From Nonomuraea sp. SYSU D8015 (GTDB lineage: Bacteria; Actinomycetota; Actinomycetes; Streptosporangiales; Streptosporangiaceae): 64,000 nucleotides of DNA. The translations under genes were made by a program, and so were the position numbers. The DNA lies in contig NZ_VJYI01000017.1 of the NCBI RefSeq assembly GCF_008065375.1, positions 62,001 to 126,000 on the forward strand, read 5' to 3'. This document shows, piece by piece, positions 25,266 through 34,368 of this stretch (within the stretch, counting starts at the first letter, position 1; every line of letters begins with the position of its first letter). The notes below the pieces were generated by a model. It saw nothing but the letters and a program-made list of their open reading frames with translations, did no database searches and was not told the DNA's origin.

Positions 25266-25295
25266 TTGACACCAGTCTCGGGCGACTCGTACCCT
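25266..25295 (+). promoter_or_regulatory. Promoter of the sugar ABC/GH106 operon
   Basis: TTGACA (25266-25271) and TACCCT (25290-25295) are separated by 18 bp. The predicted start of transcription near 25302 is immediately upstream of the DeoR-type palindromes, as expected for a road-block repressor. Confidence 0.6.
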
Positions 25296-25310
25296 CCGCT
25301 GATACATCAC

Positions 25311-25339
25311 TTTTAACAAATCGGTTGTTAATTTAACAA
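25311..25339. promoter_or_regulatory. Overlapping TTAACAA palindromes, DeoR operator
   Basis: TTAACAA (25313-25319), TTGTTAA (25325-25331) and TTAACAA (25333-25339) form two overlapping perfect palindromes, with spacers of 5 nt and 1 nt. They lie between the promoter and the solute-binding protein gene. Confidence 0.7.
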
Positions 25340-25363
25340 TCACTTCCCGGAGGTGGCGCGGGC

Positions 25364-26665
25364 ATGACCGACCTGTTGCACGACGCCAGGGTGAGCCGCG
25401 GGCGGTTCCTGCGCATGATGGGCGGCCTCGCCGCGGCCGCGGCCGTGACCGCCTGCTCCACCCGGCCCGAGACCACCGCGACGACCGGCAGCGGCGCCGC
25501 GACCGAGCTCAAGTTCATCGGCGTGGCCGACCAGAAGGCGGCGATGGACAAGCTGGCGGCCGCGTACCAGCAGGCCAAGCCGTCGGTGCGCATCACCCCG
25601 TCGTACGCGCCCACCGACCAGGTGCAGACCTCGCTGCGCACCCAGCTCGGCGCCGGCAACGCCCCCGACCTGCACGTGGTCTACCCGGGCAACGGCAGCG
25701 CGATGTCGATGACCCAGATCGCCGGGGCCGGGCTGCTGGCCGACCTGTCCGCGCAGGCGTGGACCAAGACCATCCCCGCGGGGTTCAAGCCCGCGTTCCA
25801 GCTCGACGGCAAGACCTACATCTTCTCGGCCGGCTCCTCGGTCATCGGCGCCGTCTACAACAAGAAGGTCTTCGAGCAGGCGGGCGTCGAGGCGCCGCCG
25901 GCCACCTGGAGCGAGTTCCTCGCGCTGTGCGACAAGCTGAAGAAGGCCGGCGTGGTGCCGATCGCGCTGGGCGCGCAGACGCCGTGGGTCACCCAGCTCA
26001 TCACGTACGCGCTGGTGCCCTCGACCGTCTACGCCAAGGACCCCACGTTCGACGACAAGCAGCTCGCCGGGCAGGCCAGCTTCGCCGACTCGGGCTGGCG
26101 CCAGGCCATGGAGATGTACCTGGAGCTGCAGAAGCGCGGCTTCTTCAACGACAAGCCGAACGGCACCACGTTCGAGCAGCAGACCGCCATGGTGGCCACC
26201 GGCAAGGCGGCGATGGCGATCCAGGTCTCGGCCGTCCTGCCGGACTTCCGCAAGGCCGCCTCCTCGCCCGACGACCTGTCGATGTTCCCCTTGCCGGGCG
26301 CCGACGACGCGAACTCGGTGTGGATCCCGGCCGGCGTCGTCGTCGGGCTCGGCGCGAGCGCCAAGGGCAAGAACGCCGAAGAGGCCAAGGCGTTCATCGA
26401 CTTCCTCGGCAAGCAGGAGAACATCAACGCCTGGGCCAAGGAGATCGCCGCCATCCCGCTCACCCAGGACTCCTCCTCCACCATCGACCCGGCCGTGGAG
26501 TCGTTCCTGCCGTTCACCAAGGACCGGGCGGTGCCGTTCATGGACCAGCGCTGGCCCAACGCCGAGGTGCAGCCCGTGCACTTCGCGGTGATCCAGGAGT
26601 TGCTGGCCGGTGACTCGACGATCGACGAGGCGCTGAAGAAGATGGACGAGGCATACCGGAAGTGA
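25364..26665 (+). CDS. Sugar ABC transporter substrate-binding lipoprotein
   Basis: A 433-aa family 1 extracellular solute-binding protein. The N-terminus carries a lipoprotein signal ending in VTAC with the lipid-attached cysteine at about residue 31. The mature part starts ELKFIGVADQKAAMDKLAAAYQQ and contains TKTIPAGFKPAFQLDGKTY and the C-lobe motifs of malto-oligosaccharide/glycoside binders. ATG 25364 follows GGAGGTG at good spacing. It is the first gene of a four-gene operon (SBP, two permeases, glycosidase). No ATP-binding gene is present, so a shared MsiK-type ATPase elsewhere in the genome is expected. Confidence 0.93.
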   Translation: MTDLLHDARVSRGRFLRMMGGLAAAAAVTACSTRPETTATTGSGAATELKFIGVADQKAAMDKLAAAYQQAKPSVRITPSYAPTDQVQTSLRTQLGAGNAPDLHVVYPGNGSAMSMTQIAGAGLLADLSAQAWTKTIPAGFKPAFQLDGKTYIFSAGSSVIGAVYNKKVFEQAGVEAPPATWSEFLALCDKLKKAGVVPIALGAQTPWVTQLITYALVPSTVYAKDPTFDDKQLAGQASFADSGWRQAMEMYLELQKRGFFNDKPNGTTFEQQTAMVATGKAAMAIQVSAVLPDFRKAASSPDDLSMFPLPGADDANSVWIPAGVVVGLGASAKGKNAEEAKAFIDFLGKQENINAWAKEIAAIPLTQDSSSTIDPAVESFLPFTKDRAVPFMDQRWPNAEVQPVHFAVIQELLAGDSTIDEALKKMDEAYRK

Positions 26666-27588
26666 CCCTGTTGACCGCTCGGCGGACGCGCCCGGCCCAC
26701 GCCGGGCGGCGCCGTCGATTTGGGGGGCGTTTCAACCCCGAGACCCCGCCCTGGCTGTTCGCCGCGCCCGCCCTCGTGGTGTACGCGCTGGTGGTGCTCT
26801 ACCCGGCGGTCAGCGGCGTGGTGTACGCCTTCACGGACTGGAGCGGCATCGGCCAGGACATGTCCTTCGTCGGCCTGGCCAACTTCCGCACGCTCCTGGC
26901 CGACGAGCAGGCCATGGGCTCGATCGGCAACACGCTGCTGCTGACCGTGGCCATCGTGGTCGTCCAGAACGGCGTCGGGCTGCTGCTGGCCCTCGGCGTG
27001 CACGCCAGGCTGAAGAGCCGGGCCCTGCTCCGCGTGGTCTTCTTCTCGCCGGTCGTGGTCAGCCCCGTCATGGTGGCGTTCCTGTGGAAGTACATCTACA
27101 ACCCCGACCCGTCCGCCGGCCTCAACGGGCTGCTCGGCCTGCGCGTCGACTGGCTCGGCGACCCCTCGGTCGCGCTGTGGTCGATCGCCGGCATGGTGGT
27201 GTGGCAGTACGCCGGGTACTCCATGGTCATCTTCCTGGCCGGGCTGGAAGGCGTCCCCCGCGAGCTGCACGAGGCCGCCATGATCGACGGGGCGGGCACC
27301 TTCCAACGCTTCCGCTACGTGACCTGGCCGCTGCTCGCGCCCGCCGTGACGATCAACCTGATGCTGTCCACGATCGGCGGGCTCAAGCTGTTCGACCAGG
27401 TCTTCGCCGCCACCAACGGCGGCCCCGGCTACGCCACCGAGACCCTGTCCACGGTGCTGTACAAGCAGGCGTTCGTCTTCGGCAAGTTCGGCTACAGCAC
27501 CGCGATCGCCCTGGTGCTGGCGTTGTTCGTGGCCGCGGTCTCGCTCGTCCAGGTCTACTACCTGCGCGGCCGGGAGGTGAGCGCGTGA
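26662..27588 (+). CDS. Sugar ABC transporter permease, MalF/UgpA type
   Basis: A 308-aa membrane protein with six helices. The EAA loop reads ELHEAAMIDGAGTFQRFRYVTWPLLAP near residues 204-230, the site contacting the ATPase. GTG 26662 overlaps the binding-protein stop codon by 4 bases (GTGA). The basic N-terminal tail (RRTRPAHAGRRRRFGG) stays in the cytoplasm. It pairs with the next permease to form the transport channel. Confidence 0.95.
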   Translation: MTLLTARRTRPAHAGRRRRFGGRFNPETPPWLFAAPALVVYALVVLYPAVSGVVYAFTDWSGIGQDMSFVGLANFRTLLADEQAMGSIGNTLLLTVAIVVVQNGVGLLLALGVHARLKSRALLRVVFFSPVVVSPVMVAFLWKYIYNPDPSAGLNGLLGLRVDWLGDPSVALWSIAGMVVWQYAGYSMVIFLAGLEGVPRELHEAAMIDGAGTFQRFRYVTWPLLAPAVTINLMLSTIGGLKLFDQVFAATNGGPGYATETLSTVLYKQAFVFGKFGYSTAIALVLALFVAAVSLVQVYYLRGREVSA

Positions 27589-28397
27589 GAAGGACCTTCC
27601 TCCTGGAAATCGTCATGATCGCGGTGGCGGTGGCGTTCCTGTTCCCCGTCTACACCCTGGTCTCGCTGTCCCTGAAGGACCCAGGGCAGATCGCCCAGTC
27701 GCCGCTGGCACCGCCGAACCCGCCCACTTTCGGCAACTTCACCACCGCCTGGTCGGCCGCGGCGCTCGGCCCGTCCCTGGTGAACAGCACCGTGATCACC
27801 GTGGTCAGCCTGGTCGCGCTCATCGCGCTCGGCTCGTTCGCCGCCTACTTCCTGGCCCGCGTGCGGAGCCGCCTCGGCTACGGCCTGTACATCCTGTTCC
27901 TGCTGGGCATCGTGCTGCCGTTCCAGCTGGGCATGATCCCGCTGTACGAGCTGGTGACGGATCTGGGGCTGATCGGCACGCACGCCGGGATGATCCTCTT
28001 CTACACCGGCATCCAACTGCCGTTCACCGTCTTCCTCTACACCGGGTTCATCCGGGCGCTGCCGCGCGAGTACGCCGGCGCCGCCCAGATCGACGGCGCC
28101 TCCCACCTGACGGCGTTCACCCGCGTGGTCTTTCCGCTGCTGCGGCCCATCACCGGCACCGTGCTGATCCTCAACGCCGTCTTCATCTGGAACGACTTCT
28201 TCACCCCGCTGGTCTACCTGGGCGGCTCCGGCTACGAGACGATCCCGGTGAGCGTCTTCGCCTACGTCGGCCAGTACGTCTCCCAGCACGGCCTCGTCTT
28301 CGCCGGGCTCGTGCTCGGCGCGCTGCCGATCGTGGTGGTCTTCCTGGCGTTGCAGCGCTACGTCATCAAGGGCTTCTCCAGCGGGCTCAAAGGGTGA
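27585..28397 (+). CDS. Sugar ABC transporter permease, MalG/UgpE type
   Basis: A 270-aa permease with six helices and the EAA motif EYAGAAQIDGASHLTAFTRVVFPLLRP. GTG 27585 overlaps the preceding stop by 4 bases and has GGGAGG upstream, so the two permeases are made together. Its own stop overlaps the glycosidase start by 4 bases. Placement directly before a GH106-like gene suggests import of an oligosaccharide, or of the sugar the hydrolase releases. Confidence 0.95.
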   Translation: MRRTFLLEIVMIAVAVAFLFPVYTLVSLSLKDPGQIAQSPLAPPNPPTFGNFTTAWSAAALGPSLVNSTVITVVSLVALIALGSFAAYFLARVRSRLGYGLYILFLLGIVLPFQLGMIPLYELVTDLGLIGTHAGMILFYTGIQLPFTVFLYTGFIRALPREYAGAAQIDGASHLTAFTRVVFPLLRPITGTVLILNAVFIWNDFFTPLVYLGGSGYETIPVSVFAYVGQYVSQHGLVFAGLVLGALPIVVVFLALQRYVIKGFSSGLKG

Positions 28398-31300
28398 ACG
28401 TCTTCGACCTCTTCCGCGGGTCGCCGCCTGGCGAGTACTCGCCGGCGGCGATCTGGTGGTGGAGCGGCGAGCCGCTGCGCCGCGACCGGCTGCGGTGGCA
28501 GCTCTCGCGGCTGGTGGACGGCGGGGTGCGCAACCTCGTCATCCTGAACCTGGCGCCCTCGGGGCCGATGTTCGGCGCCGACGCCGACGACCCGCCGTTC
28601 CTGTCCGAGGCGTGGTGGGAGCTGCTCGACGGGGTGTGCGCGGACGCGTACGAGCTGGGCGCCCACCTGTGGTTCTACGACCAGCTCGGCTTCTCCGGCG
28701 CCGACCTCCAGGCCCGGCTCGTCCAGGAACGCCCCGAGTTCGCTGGCCAGTGGCTGGCCGCCGACGGGTCCGTCACGCTGCGCGGCTTCGACTACCTGTC
28801 GCCGGAGGCCTGCGCGGTGCTGCTCGACCGGGTGCATGGCGAGTTCGAGCGGCGGGTGGGGCACTGGTTCGGGCGGGTGATCGCCGGGTCGTTCCAGGAC
28901 GAGCTGCCGACGCTTCCTACTTGGTCGTCCCATTTCGCCGCCGAATATCTCGCGCGCCGTGGGCGGCCGTTCTCCCTTGAGGACCCGGACTGGCAGGCGT
29001 ACCAGCGCACCCGGGCCGAGCTGGCCGAGGAGGCGTTCTTCCGGCCGCTGGCCGAGTGGCACGCGCGGCACGGGCTGCTGAGCGGGTGCGACCAGCAGGA
29101 TCCGGCGCGGGCCGGGCATCCGGTGGACGGGGTGCGGCTGTACGCCGACTACGCGCGTACCCACCGGTGGTTCGGCGCGCCCGGCTCCGACCATCACGGC
29201 GACGCCCGCCTGCACTCCTCCCTGGCCCACCTGTACGGGCGGCCGCGCACCTGGATCGAGGCGTTCCACTCCAGCGGGTGGGGCGGCACGCTGGAGGAGA
29301 CCTTCGACTGGCTGCTGCCGTGGCTGCGGGCCGGGGCCACGTTGTACAACCCGCACGCGGTCTATTACACGACCAAGCGGGGCTGGTGGGAGTGGGCGCC
29401 GCCGTCCACGGACTGGCGGCAGCCGTACTGGCGCCACCACCGCGTCTTCGCCGACGCCGTCGCCCGGCTGTGCGCCGCCCTGTCCCTGGGCCGCCACGCC
29501 TGCGACGTCGCCGTCCTCCTCCCCATCGCCACCGCCCAGACCGGCACCCCGCCGCCCGCCACCCCGCCCCTCCCGGAGAGCCCCCCTTCGGGCGGGACCG
29601 GTCTCCCATCACACGGCACCGCGGTCGGTCCGGCGGGCGCCGCGCCGGATGACACCGCATCGCGCGGCGGTGCTTCGGCCGATTCCGTGCCGGTCAGCGC
29701 TGTGTCGGGCAGCGTCGTGTCGGGCAGTCCCGCGCCCGGCGATCCCGCGCCCGGCGGGGCCGGGCCGGTCGGGCCGGGCGAGGTCGGGCCGGGCGAGGTC
29801 GGGCCGGGCGGTGGCGGGCCGGGTGGTGGTGCGTGGGGTGCCTCCGGCGATTCGGCGCCGTCCGACCCGGTTTCGTCCGACCCGGCCCTTTACGGTTCGG
29901 ACGGGTCTGCCCCAGCCGGCTCCGGCGTGGCCCCACTCGGCCCCCTTGTGCAGGCAGCCGCGTCGGACGGTGCCCTGGTCGACGGCGCGGCGTCGGGCGG
30001 CGGAGGTCCGGAAGGGGCCGGGGCGGGCTCGGGTGGCGCAGGCACGGGCTGCGGCGGATCGGGCGGCGTCGGGGAGTGGGCGAGGCGGGCGCAGGAGGTG
30101 TATCGGCAGGTCGTCGGCGACATGGCGTGGTTCGACACCAGGCCGGGAGCGCTCGACCGGCTGGCCCTCGACGCCGACGTGATCGACGAGGACTCGGTGC
30201 GGCGGGCGGTCGTCGAGGACGGGCGGCTGACGGTTTCCACCGAGGCGTACCGGGCGATCATCCTGCCCGCCGTCACGGTGCTGGACGCCGACGTCGCCGC
30301 CAGGTTGCGCGAGTTCGCCGCGGCCGGCGGCCGGCTCGTCGCCGTCGGCGCGCTCCCCGACGCCCTGGGCGGCCTGGCCCGGTACGTGGAGTCTCCCGAC
30401 GGCCTGGGCGAGGCGCTGGCCGACCTGCCCAGGCGGGTCGAAGCGCCGGTGCCCGCCCTCGTACGGGAGGCAGGCGACACCACGCTGGTGTTCCTGACCG
30501 CCACCTTCCCCATGGCGAGCAGGATCGGCGTGGGACGGCCCGAGGAACGCGGCGTGGAGCTGGGCTGGCTGGACGCCGACATCGACTTCGACCCGGCCCG
30601 GTACGCCCCCGACATGCGGGTCGTCGTCAGAGGCGTGCGGGGCACCCCGCTGCTGGCCCGCCCGTTCGCCGGCGGCGAGCCCGTCGCGCTGCCGCACACG
30701 CGGGACGGGGACGCGGTGGAGGTGGTCGTGCCGTTCGACGACGGGCCGGCCGCGCTGCTGGTGTTCGACGGATCCGAGAGGGAGCCCGCGCCGCCGCGGC
30801 CCGCGTACCCGGTGGAGGTCGACCTCGGGGACGAATGGGATGTCGAGCTCGTGCCCACGCTCGACGACACCTGGTCGGACTTCGGCGGCGGCGGCGCGGT
30901 CGAACGCTGGACGCTGCGGACCCCGGACGGGGCGCCCGTGGCCGTGACGTTCGGCCCGCGAGGGGAGCAGCGCGTCGGCGACGCCCCGTGGACGCCCTCG
31001 GTGTGGTCGGCCTCGCGCGGGCTGCGCAAGGATCCGATCCACCGGGAGACGCTCGGCCCCAAGGGGCACGTCCCCGCGGAGTTCCTCGCGTTCGGCCGCG
31101 TGCGGGCGGGCGCGGAGGCCCGCTTCCGCACGGTGCTCACCGCGCCCCCCGGCGGGGGGTGGCTCGCGATCGGCGCGGCGGCCGCCAAGACCCTCTGGCT
31201 CGACGGCGTGGAGCTGCAGCTGGACGACGCGGGGTACGCCGCGGTCGCGCGCCAACCCGTCACGCCCGGCGAGCACCTGCTGGAGCTGCTGCTCGTCCCG

Positions 31301-32332
31301 GACGAGGAGCTCGACCTGCGAGCCTACGTCTGCCTGGTGGCCGACCCGGCCGACGCCGCCCGCCCCGAATGGATCGCGGGCACGCCGCTGGAGACCGTCG
31401 TCGGCGCGGATCAGGGGGAGTCGCTGCTGCAGGTGGCCTCCACCGCGTTCTGCCGGGTGCTGGTCAACGGCGTGGAGGCGGGCCGGCAGGGCGGCTTCGA
31501 CCCCTACGCGGAGGCCGACATCCCGCGCGTGCGCCGCTACGACGTGTCCCACCTGCTGCGACCGGGCGACAACACGATCAGGATCGAGTCGGACGGCTGG
31601 GTCCTGGTCGACGGCCTGGCCGTCTCCGGCCCCGGCTGGTCCCCCCGCCCCCGGGTACGCAGGCGCCAGCACGGCGACCCCGCCGCCCTCTGCCTGCGCC
31701 CGCGCCCGCATCCGCTGCCCGAGGCCGGCTGGCTCGACGGGCGTCCGGCGGCCCTGCCCGCCACGTTCGCGGTGCCCGGCGCCCGCCCGCGGGTCGAGCG
31801 CTTCCTCCTGGAACCGCCGCCCGGGATGACCGGCCTGGACGTGGACGCGGCCGGCCCCGTGAAGGCCGTCCCGGCCGAGGGCGGGAGCCTCGAACTCCGC
31901 GTGACCACGGTCCCCGGCGCGCAGGCGGGGGCCGCGTTCACCGGACCCGTCCGGTTCACCTGCGGGCCCGGCCGCATGCGGCTCGGCGACTGGGAGGAGC
32001 ACGGGCTGGCCGGCTACAGCGGCGGCGTGCGCTACCGCACCACCGTCACGGCCTGCGCGGGGCCGGGCGTCGTCGATCTCGGCCGGGTGCGGGGGACGGC
32101 GGAGGTCACGGTGAACGGGCGGCCCTGCGGCGTCAGGGTGTGCTCCCCGTACGTCTTCGACGTCGAGCTGGACGACGGCGACAACACCGTCGAGGTCCTC
32201 GTGCTCGGCACCCTGGGCCCGTACCTCGACGAGGTCAGCCCGACGCATTTCGTCTTCCCCGGCCAGCGCCGCACGGGCCTGTCAGGACCGGTGCGGCTGC
32301 GGCGGGGTGCTCAGCCGCGTCCGGTCGCGTAG
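28394..32332 (+). CDS. Large GH106-like glycoside hydrolase (alpha-L-rhamnosidase type)
   Basis: A 1,312-aa protein with no signal peptide, so apparently cytoplasmic. The N-terminal catalytic region has IWWWSGEPLRRDRLRWQL, LWFYDQLGFSG, SFQDELPTLPTW and TWIEAFHSSGWGGTLEETFDW, motifs typical of GH106 enzymes with the acidic residues expected of the active site. A Gly/Pro/Ser-rich insert of about 180 residues (380-560) separates this from the second half, which contains beta-sandwich domains ending in TVTACAGPGVVDLGRVRG and a C-terminal jelly roll. The rhamnosidase assignment is by motif only. The GTG start overlaps the permease stop. The 3' end overlaps the convergent NB-ARC gene by 22 bp. Confidence 0.8.
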   Translation: MNVFDLFRGSPPGEYSPAAIWWWSGEPLRRDRLRWQLSRLVDGGVRNLVILNLAPSGPMFGADADDPPFLSEAWWELLDGVCADAYELGAHLWFYDQLGFSGADLQARLVQERPEFAGQWLAADGSVTLRGFDYLSPEACAVLLDRVHGEFERRVGHWFGRVIAGSFQDELPTLPTWSSHFAAEYLARRGRPFSLEDPDWQAYQRTRAELAEEAFFRPLAEWHARHGLLSGCDQQDPARAGHPVDGVRLYADYARTHRWFGAPGSDHHGDARLHSSLAHLYGRPRTWIEAFHSSGWGGTLEETFDWLLPWLRAGATLYNPHAVYYTTKRGWWEWAPPSTDWRQPYWRHHRVFADAVARLCAALSLGRHACDVAVLLPIATAQTGTPPPATPPLPESPPSGGTGLPSHGTAVGPAGAAPDDTASRGGASADSVPVSAVSGSVVSGSPAPGDPAPGGAGPVGPGEVGPGEVGPGGGGPGGGAWGASGDSAPSDPVSSDPALYGSDGSAPAGSGVAPLGPLVQAAASDGALVDGAASGGGGPEGAGAGSGGAGTGCGGSGGVGEWARRAQEVYRQVVGDMAWFDTRPGALDRLALDADVIDEDSVRRAVVEDGRLTVSTEAYRAIILPAVTVLDADVAARLREFAAAGGRLVAVGALPDALGGLARYVESPDGLGEALADLPRRVEAPVPALVREAGDTTLVFLTATFPMASRIGVGRPEERGVELGWLDADIDFDPARYAPDMRVVVRGVRGTPLLARPFAGGEPVALPHTRDGDAVEVVVPFDDGPAALLVFDGSEREPAPPRPAYPVEVDLGDEWDVELVPTLDDTWSDFGGGGAVERWTLRTPDGAPVAVTFGPRGEQRVGDAPWTPSVWSASRGLRKDPIHRETLGPKGHVPAEFLAFGRVRAGAEARFRTVLTAPPGGGWLAIGAAAAKTLWLDGVELQLDDAGYAAVARQPVTPGEHLLELLLVPDEELDLRAYVCLVADPADAARPEWIAGTPLETVVGADQGESLLQVASTAFCRVLVNGVEAGRQGGFDPYAEADIPRVRRYDVSHLLRPGDNTIRIESDGWVLVDGLAVSGPGWSPRPRVRRRQHGDPAALCLRPRPHPLPEAGWLDGRPAALPATFAVPGARPRVERFLLEPPPGMTGLDVDAAGPVKAVPAEGGSLELRVTTVPGAQAGAAFTGPVRFTCGPGRMRLGDWEEHGLAGYSGGVRYRTTVTACAGPGVVDLGRVRGTAEVTVNGRPCGVRVCSPYVFDVELDDGDNTVEVLVLGTLGPYLDEVSPTHFVFPGQRRTGLSGPVRLRRGAQPRPVA
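29771..29830 (+). repeat. 15-bp tandem repeat inside GH106-like gene
   Basis: Four 15-bp units at 29771-29785, 29786-29800, 29801-29815 and 29816-29830 all begin GGGCCGGG. The first two are identical and encode GPGEV; a 9-bp partial unit precedes them. The array lies in the disordered insert. Confidence 0.75.
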
Positions 32333-34368
32333 CTCACGGCGCGGTCCAGGCCGAGCCGCTCGCCGACGCGGAAGGCGCCGATGAACGCCCGCTTGCCCAG
32401 GGCGCGTTCCGCCTGCTCGACGCAGCGCTCGTGCCAGGCCGCGTGGTAGGACAGCCGCTCCGGTGAGGAACCCACCGCCTGCCACAGCGTGTGCGCCGCC
32501 CCCAGCAGCCCGGCGGCCCGCTCGTGATCGCCGCGCGCACCGGCCGCCCACGCCAGCACCTCCAGGCACTGGGTGAGGCACCACCGGTCGTCGATCCCGC
32601 CGGAGTACTCGGCGGCCTCCATGATCAGCTTCTCCGCCTGGGGCCAGTCGCCCAGGTTCCAGCGCGCCAGGCCGAGGGCCAGCTGGGCGTACGCGCGGGA
32701 GGTCAGCGCATGGTGCCGCTCGCACATGTCCAGCATCTCCTCGCCGAACTCCGCGGCCAGGCCGGGGTCCTCGATCGAGCCGTAGAGGGCGGCGAAGTAG
32801 AGGTTGTACATGATCCCGTCCATGTCCTGCACGGATCGGTGCAGCTCCATGGACTCACGCATCAGCTCCAGCCCGCGCCGCGGCTCGCCGCTGGAGAACG
32901 CGGCCACGCCCGAGGTCCGGACGGCGTACGCCAGGATGTCTTCGTTCCCCGCCTGGCGGGCCAGGACGAGGCATTCCTCCAGAGGCGGCAGCGCCGCCTC
33001 CACGTCGCCCTGACGCAGGGCCAGCATGCTGTCGGCCCACAGTGCGGTGGCCCGCACGCGGCCGCCCTCGGGCACCAGCTCCAGCCCGCGCTCCAGCCAG
33101 TACCGGCCCTCGGCCATCGAGCCGGCGAGCAGCCAGTAGCACCACATGGCCGACGCGGTCTCCAGCCCCACCCGCGCCAGCGCCGGGTCGCTCAGGCACG
33201 CCTGGAGCGCGGCCCGCACGTTGGCCAGCTCCTTGTGCAGCAGGCGGTACCGCTCCAGCTGGTCGGAGACCAATCGGTCGACCCGGTGCCGCTCCGCCAG
33301 GTCGCGGTAGTGGTGGACGTACCGGGCGCGCAGGCACCGCCTGTCGGCGGGCGCCAGCCGCTCGCTCCCGTACTGGCGCAGGCTCTCCAGCATGCGGTAC
33401 CTGATCTCGCCGTCACGCCGGTCGCCGACCACGATCGACTTGTCCACCAGCCCGGTCAGCAGGTCGAGCACGTCGAGCCCGTCGCCCCCGTCGTCGGCGC
33501 ACACGCACTCGGCGGTGTCCAGGTCGAACCCGCCGGGGAACATCGACAGCCGCGCCCACAGCCGCTGCTCCCCCTCCGAGCACAGGCCGAAGCTCCAGTC
33601 GATGGTGGCGCGCAGCGTGCGATGGCGCGGCAACGCGGTGGGGGCGTCGGCGGCCAGCACGTCGAACCGCTCGTCCAGCTCGCGGGTCAGCTCCTCCAGC
33701 GACAAGGTGCGCAGCCGGGCCGCGGCCAGCTCGATCGCCAGCGGGAGGCCCTCCAGGCGCCGGGCCAGCCGCACCACGTAGGGCATGTTGTCCAGGTTCA
33801 GCGTGAAGCCGGGCAGGACGCTCGCCGCGCGGTCCACGAACAGGCGGACGGAGTCGTGGCGGGCGATCTCCCGCAGGGCCCGGCCGGGCTCGGGCACCGA
33901 CAGCGACGGGACGGCCAGGACCTGCTCGCCGTACACGCTGAGCGACTGCCTGCTGGTCACCAGGATCCGCAGCCGGGGTGCCGCCCGCAGCAGCCGCTCC
34001 ACGAGGCAGGCGCAGGCGCCACGCAGGTGCTCGCAGTTGTCCAGGACCAGCAGCATCCGCCTGCCCGACAGGTAGTCCACCAGCACGCTCATGGGGTCGG
34101 GGGCCCCTTCGCGCAGCCCGAGCGCGGCGGTGAGCGTCGGCTCCAGCAGGTCGGCGTTCTCCAGGGTGGCCAGCTCGACGATCTCCACCCCGTCCGGGAA
34201 CGCGTTCCTGACGGTGTCGGCCACCCGGAGCGCCAGCCGCGTCTTGCCGACGCCGCCCGGGCCGGTCAGGGTCAGCAGCCGGCTCGTGAACAACATCCGC
34301 CTGGCCGTGGACAGCTCGAGCCGCCGACCGACGAAGGTCGTCGCGTCCGTCAGCAGGCCGGTGGTCAT
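32311..34368 (-). CDS. NB-ARC/AfsR-like ATPase lacking the LuxR domain
   Basis: A 685-aa signalling ATPase. It begins TTFVGRRLELSTARRML, has the Walker A GPGGVGKTRLALRV, Walker B LLVLDNCEHL, the GLPLAIELAAARL helix and a TPR-like C-terminal half. It ends at DRAVSYATGRG, exactly where the paralogue upstream continues into a LuxR helix-turn-helix. It therefore has no obvious DNA-binding region and may modulate its partner or be a remnant. ATG 34368 overlaps the partner's stop codon by 4 bases (ATGA), so both are made from one mRNA. Its 3' end overlaps the GH106-like gene by 22 bp. Confidence 0.85.
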   Translation of the reverse strand: MTTGLLTDATTFVGRRLELSTARRMLFTSRLLTLTGPGGVGKTRLALRVADTVRNAFPDGVEIVELATLENADLLEPTLTAALGLREGAPDPMSVLVDYLSGRRMLLVLDNCEHLRGACACLVERLLRAAPRLRILVTSRQSLSVYGEQVLAVPSLSVPEPGRALREIARHDSVRLFVDRAASVLPGFTLNLDNMPYVVRLARRLEGLPLAIELAAARLRTLSLEELTRELDERFDVLAADAPTALPRHRTLRATIDWSFGLCSEGEQRLWARLSMFPGGFDLDTAECVCADDGGDGLDVLDLLTGLVDKSIVVGDRRDGEIRYRMLESLRQYGSERLAPADRRCLRARYVHHYRDLAERHRVDRLVSDQLERYRLLHKELANVRAALQACLSDPALARVGLETASAMWCYWLLAGSMAEGRYWLERGLELVPEGGRVRATALWADSMLALRQGDVEAALPPLEECLVLARQAGNEDILAYAVRTSGVAAFSSGEPRRGLELMRESMELHRSVQDMDGIMYNLYFAALYGSIEDPGLAAEFGEEMLDMCERHHALTSRAYAQLALGLARWNLGDWPQAEKLIMEAAEYSGGIDDRWCLTQCLEVLAWAAGARGDHERAAGLLGAAHTLWQAVGSSPERLSYHAAWHERCVEQAERALGKRAFIGAFRVGERLGLDRAVSYATGRG

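Noticed and set aside
29609..32248. 879-codon leftward frame opposite the GH106-like gene
   Set aside because: Antisense shadow with Arg/Gly-rich composition and no domain; the forward frame carries the family motifs and operon overlaps.
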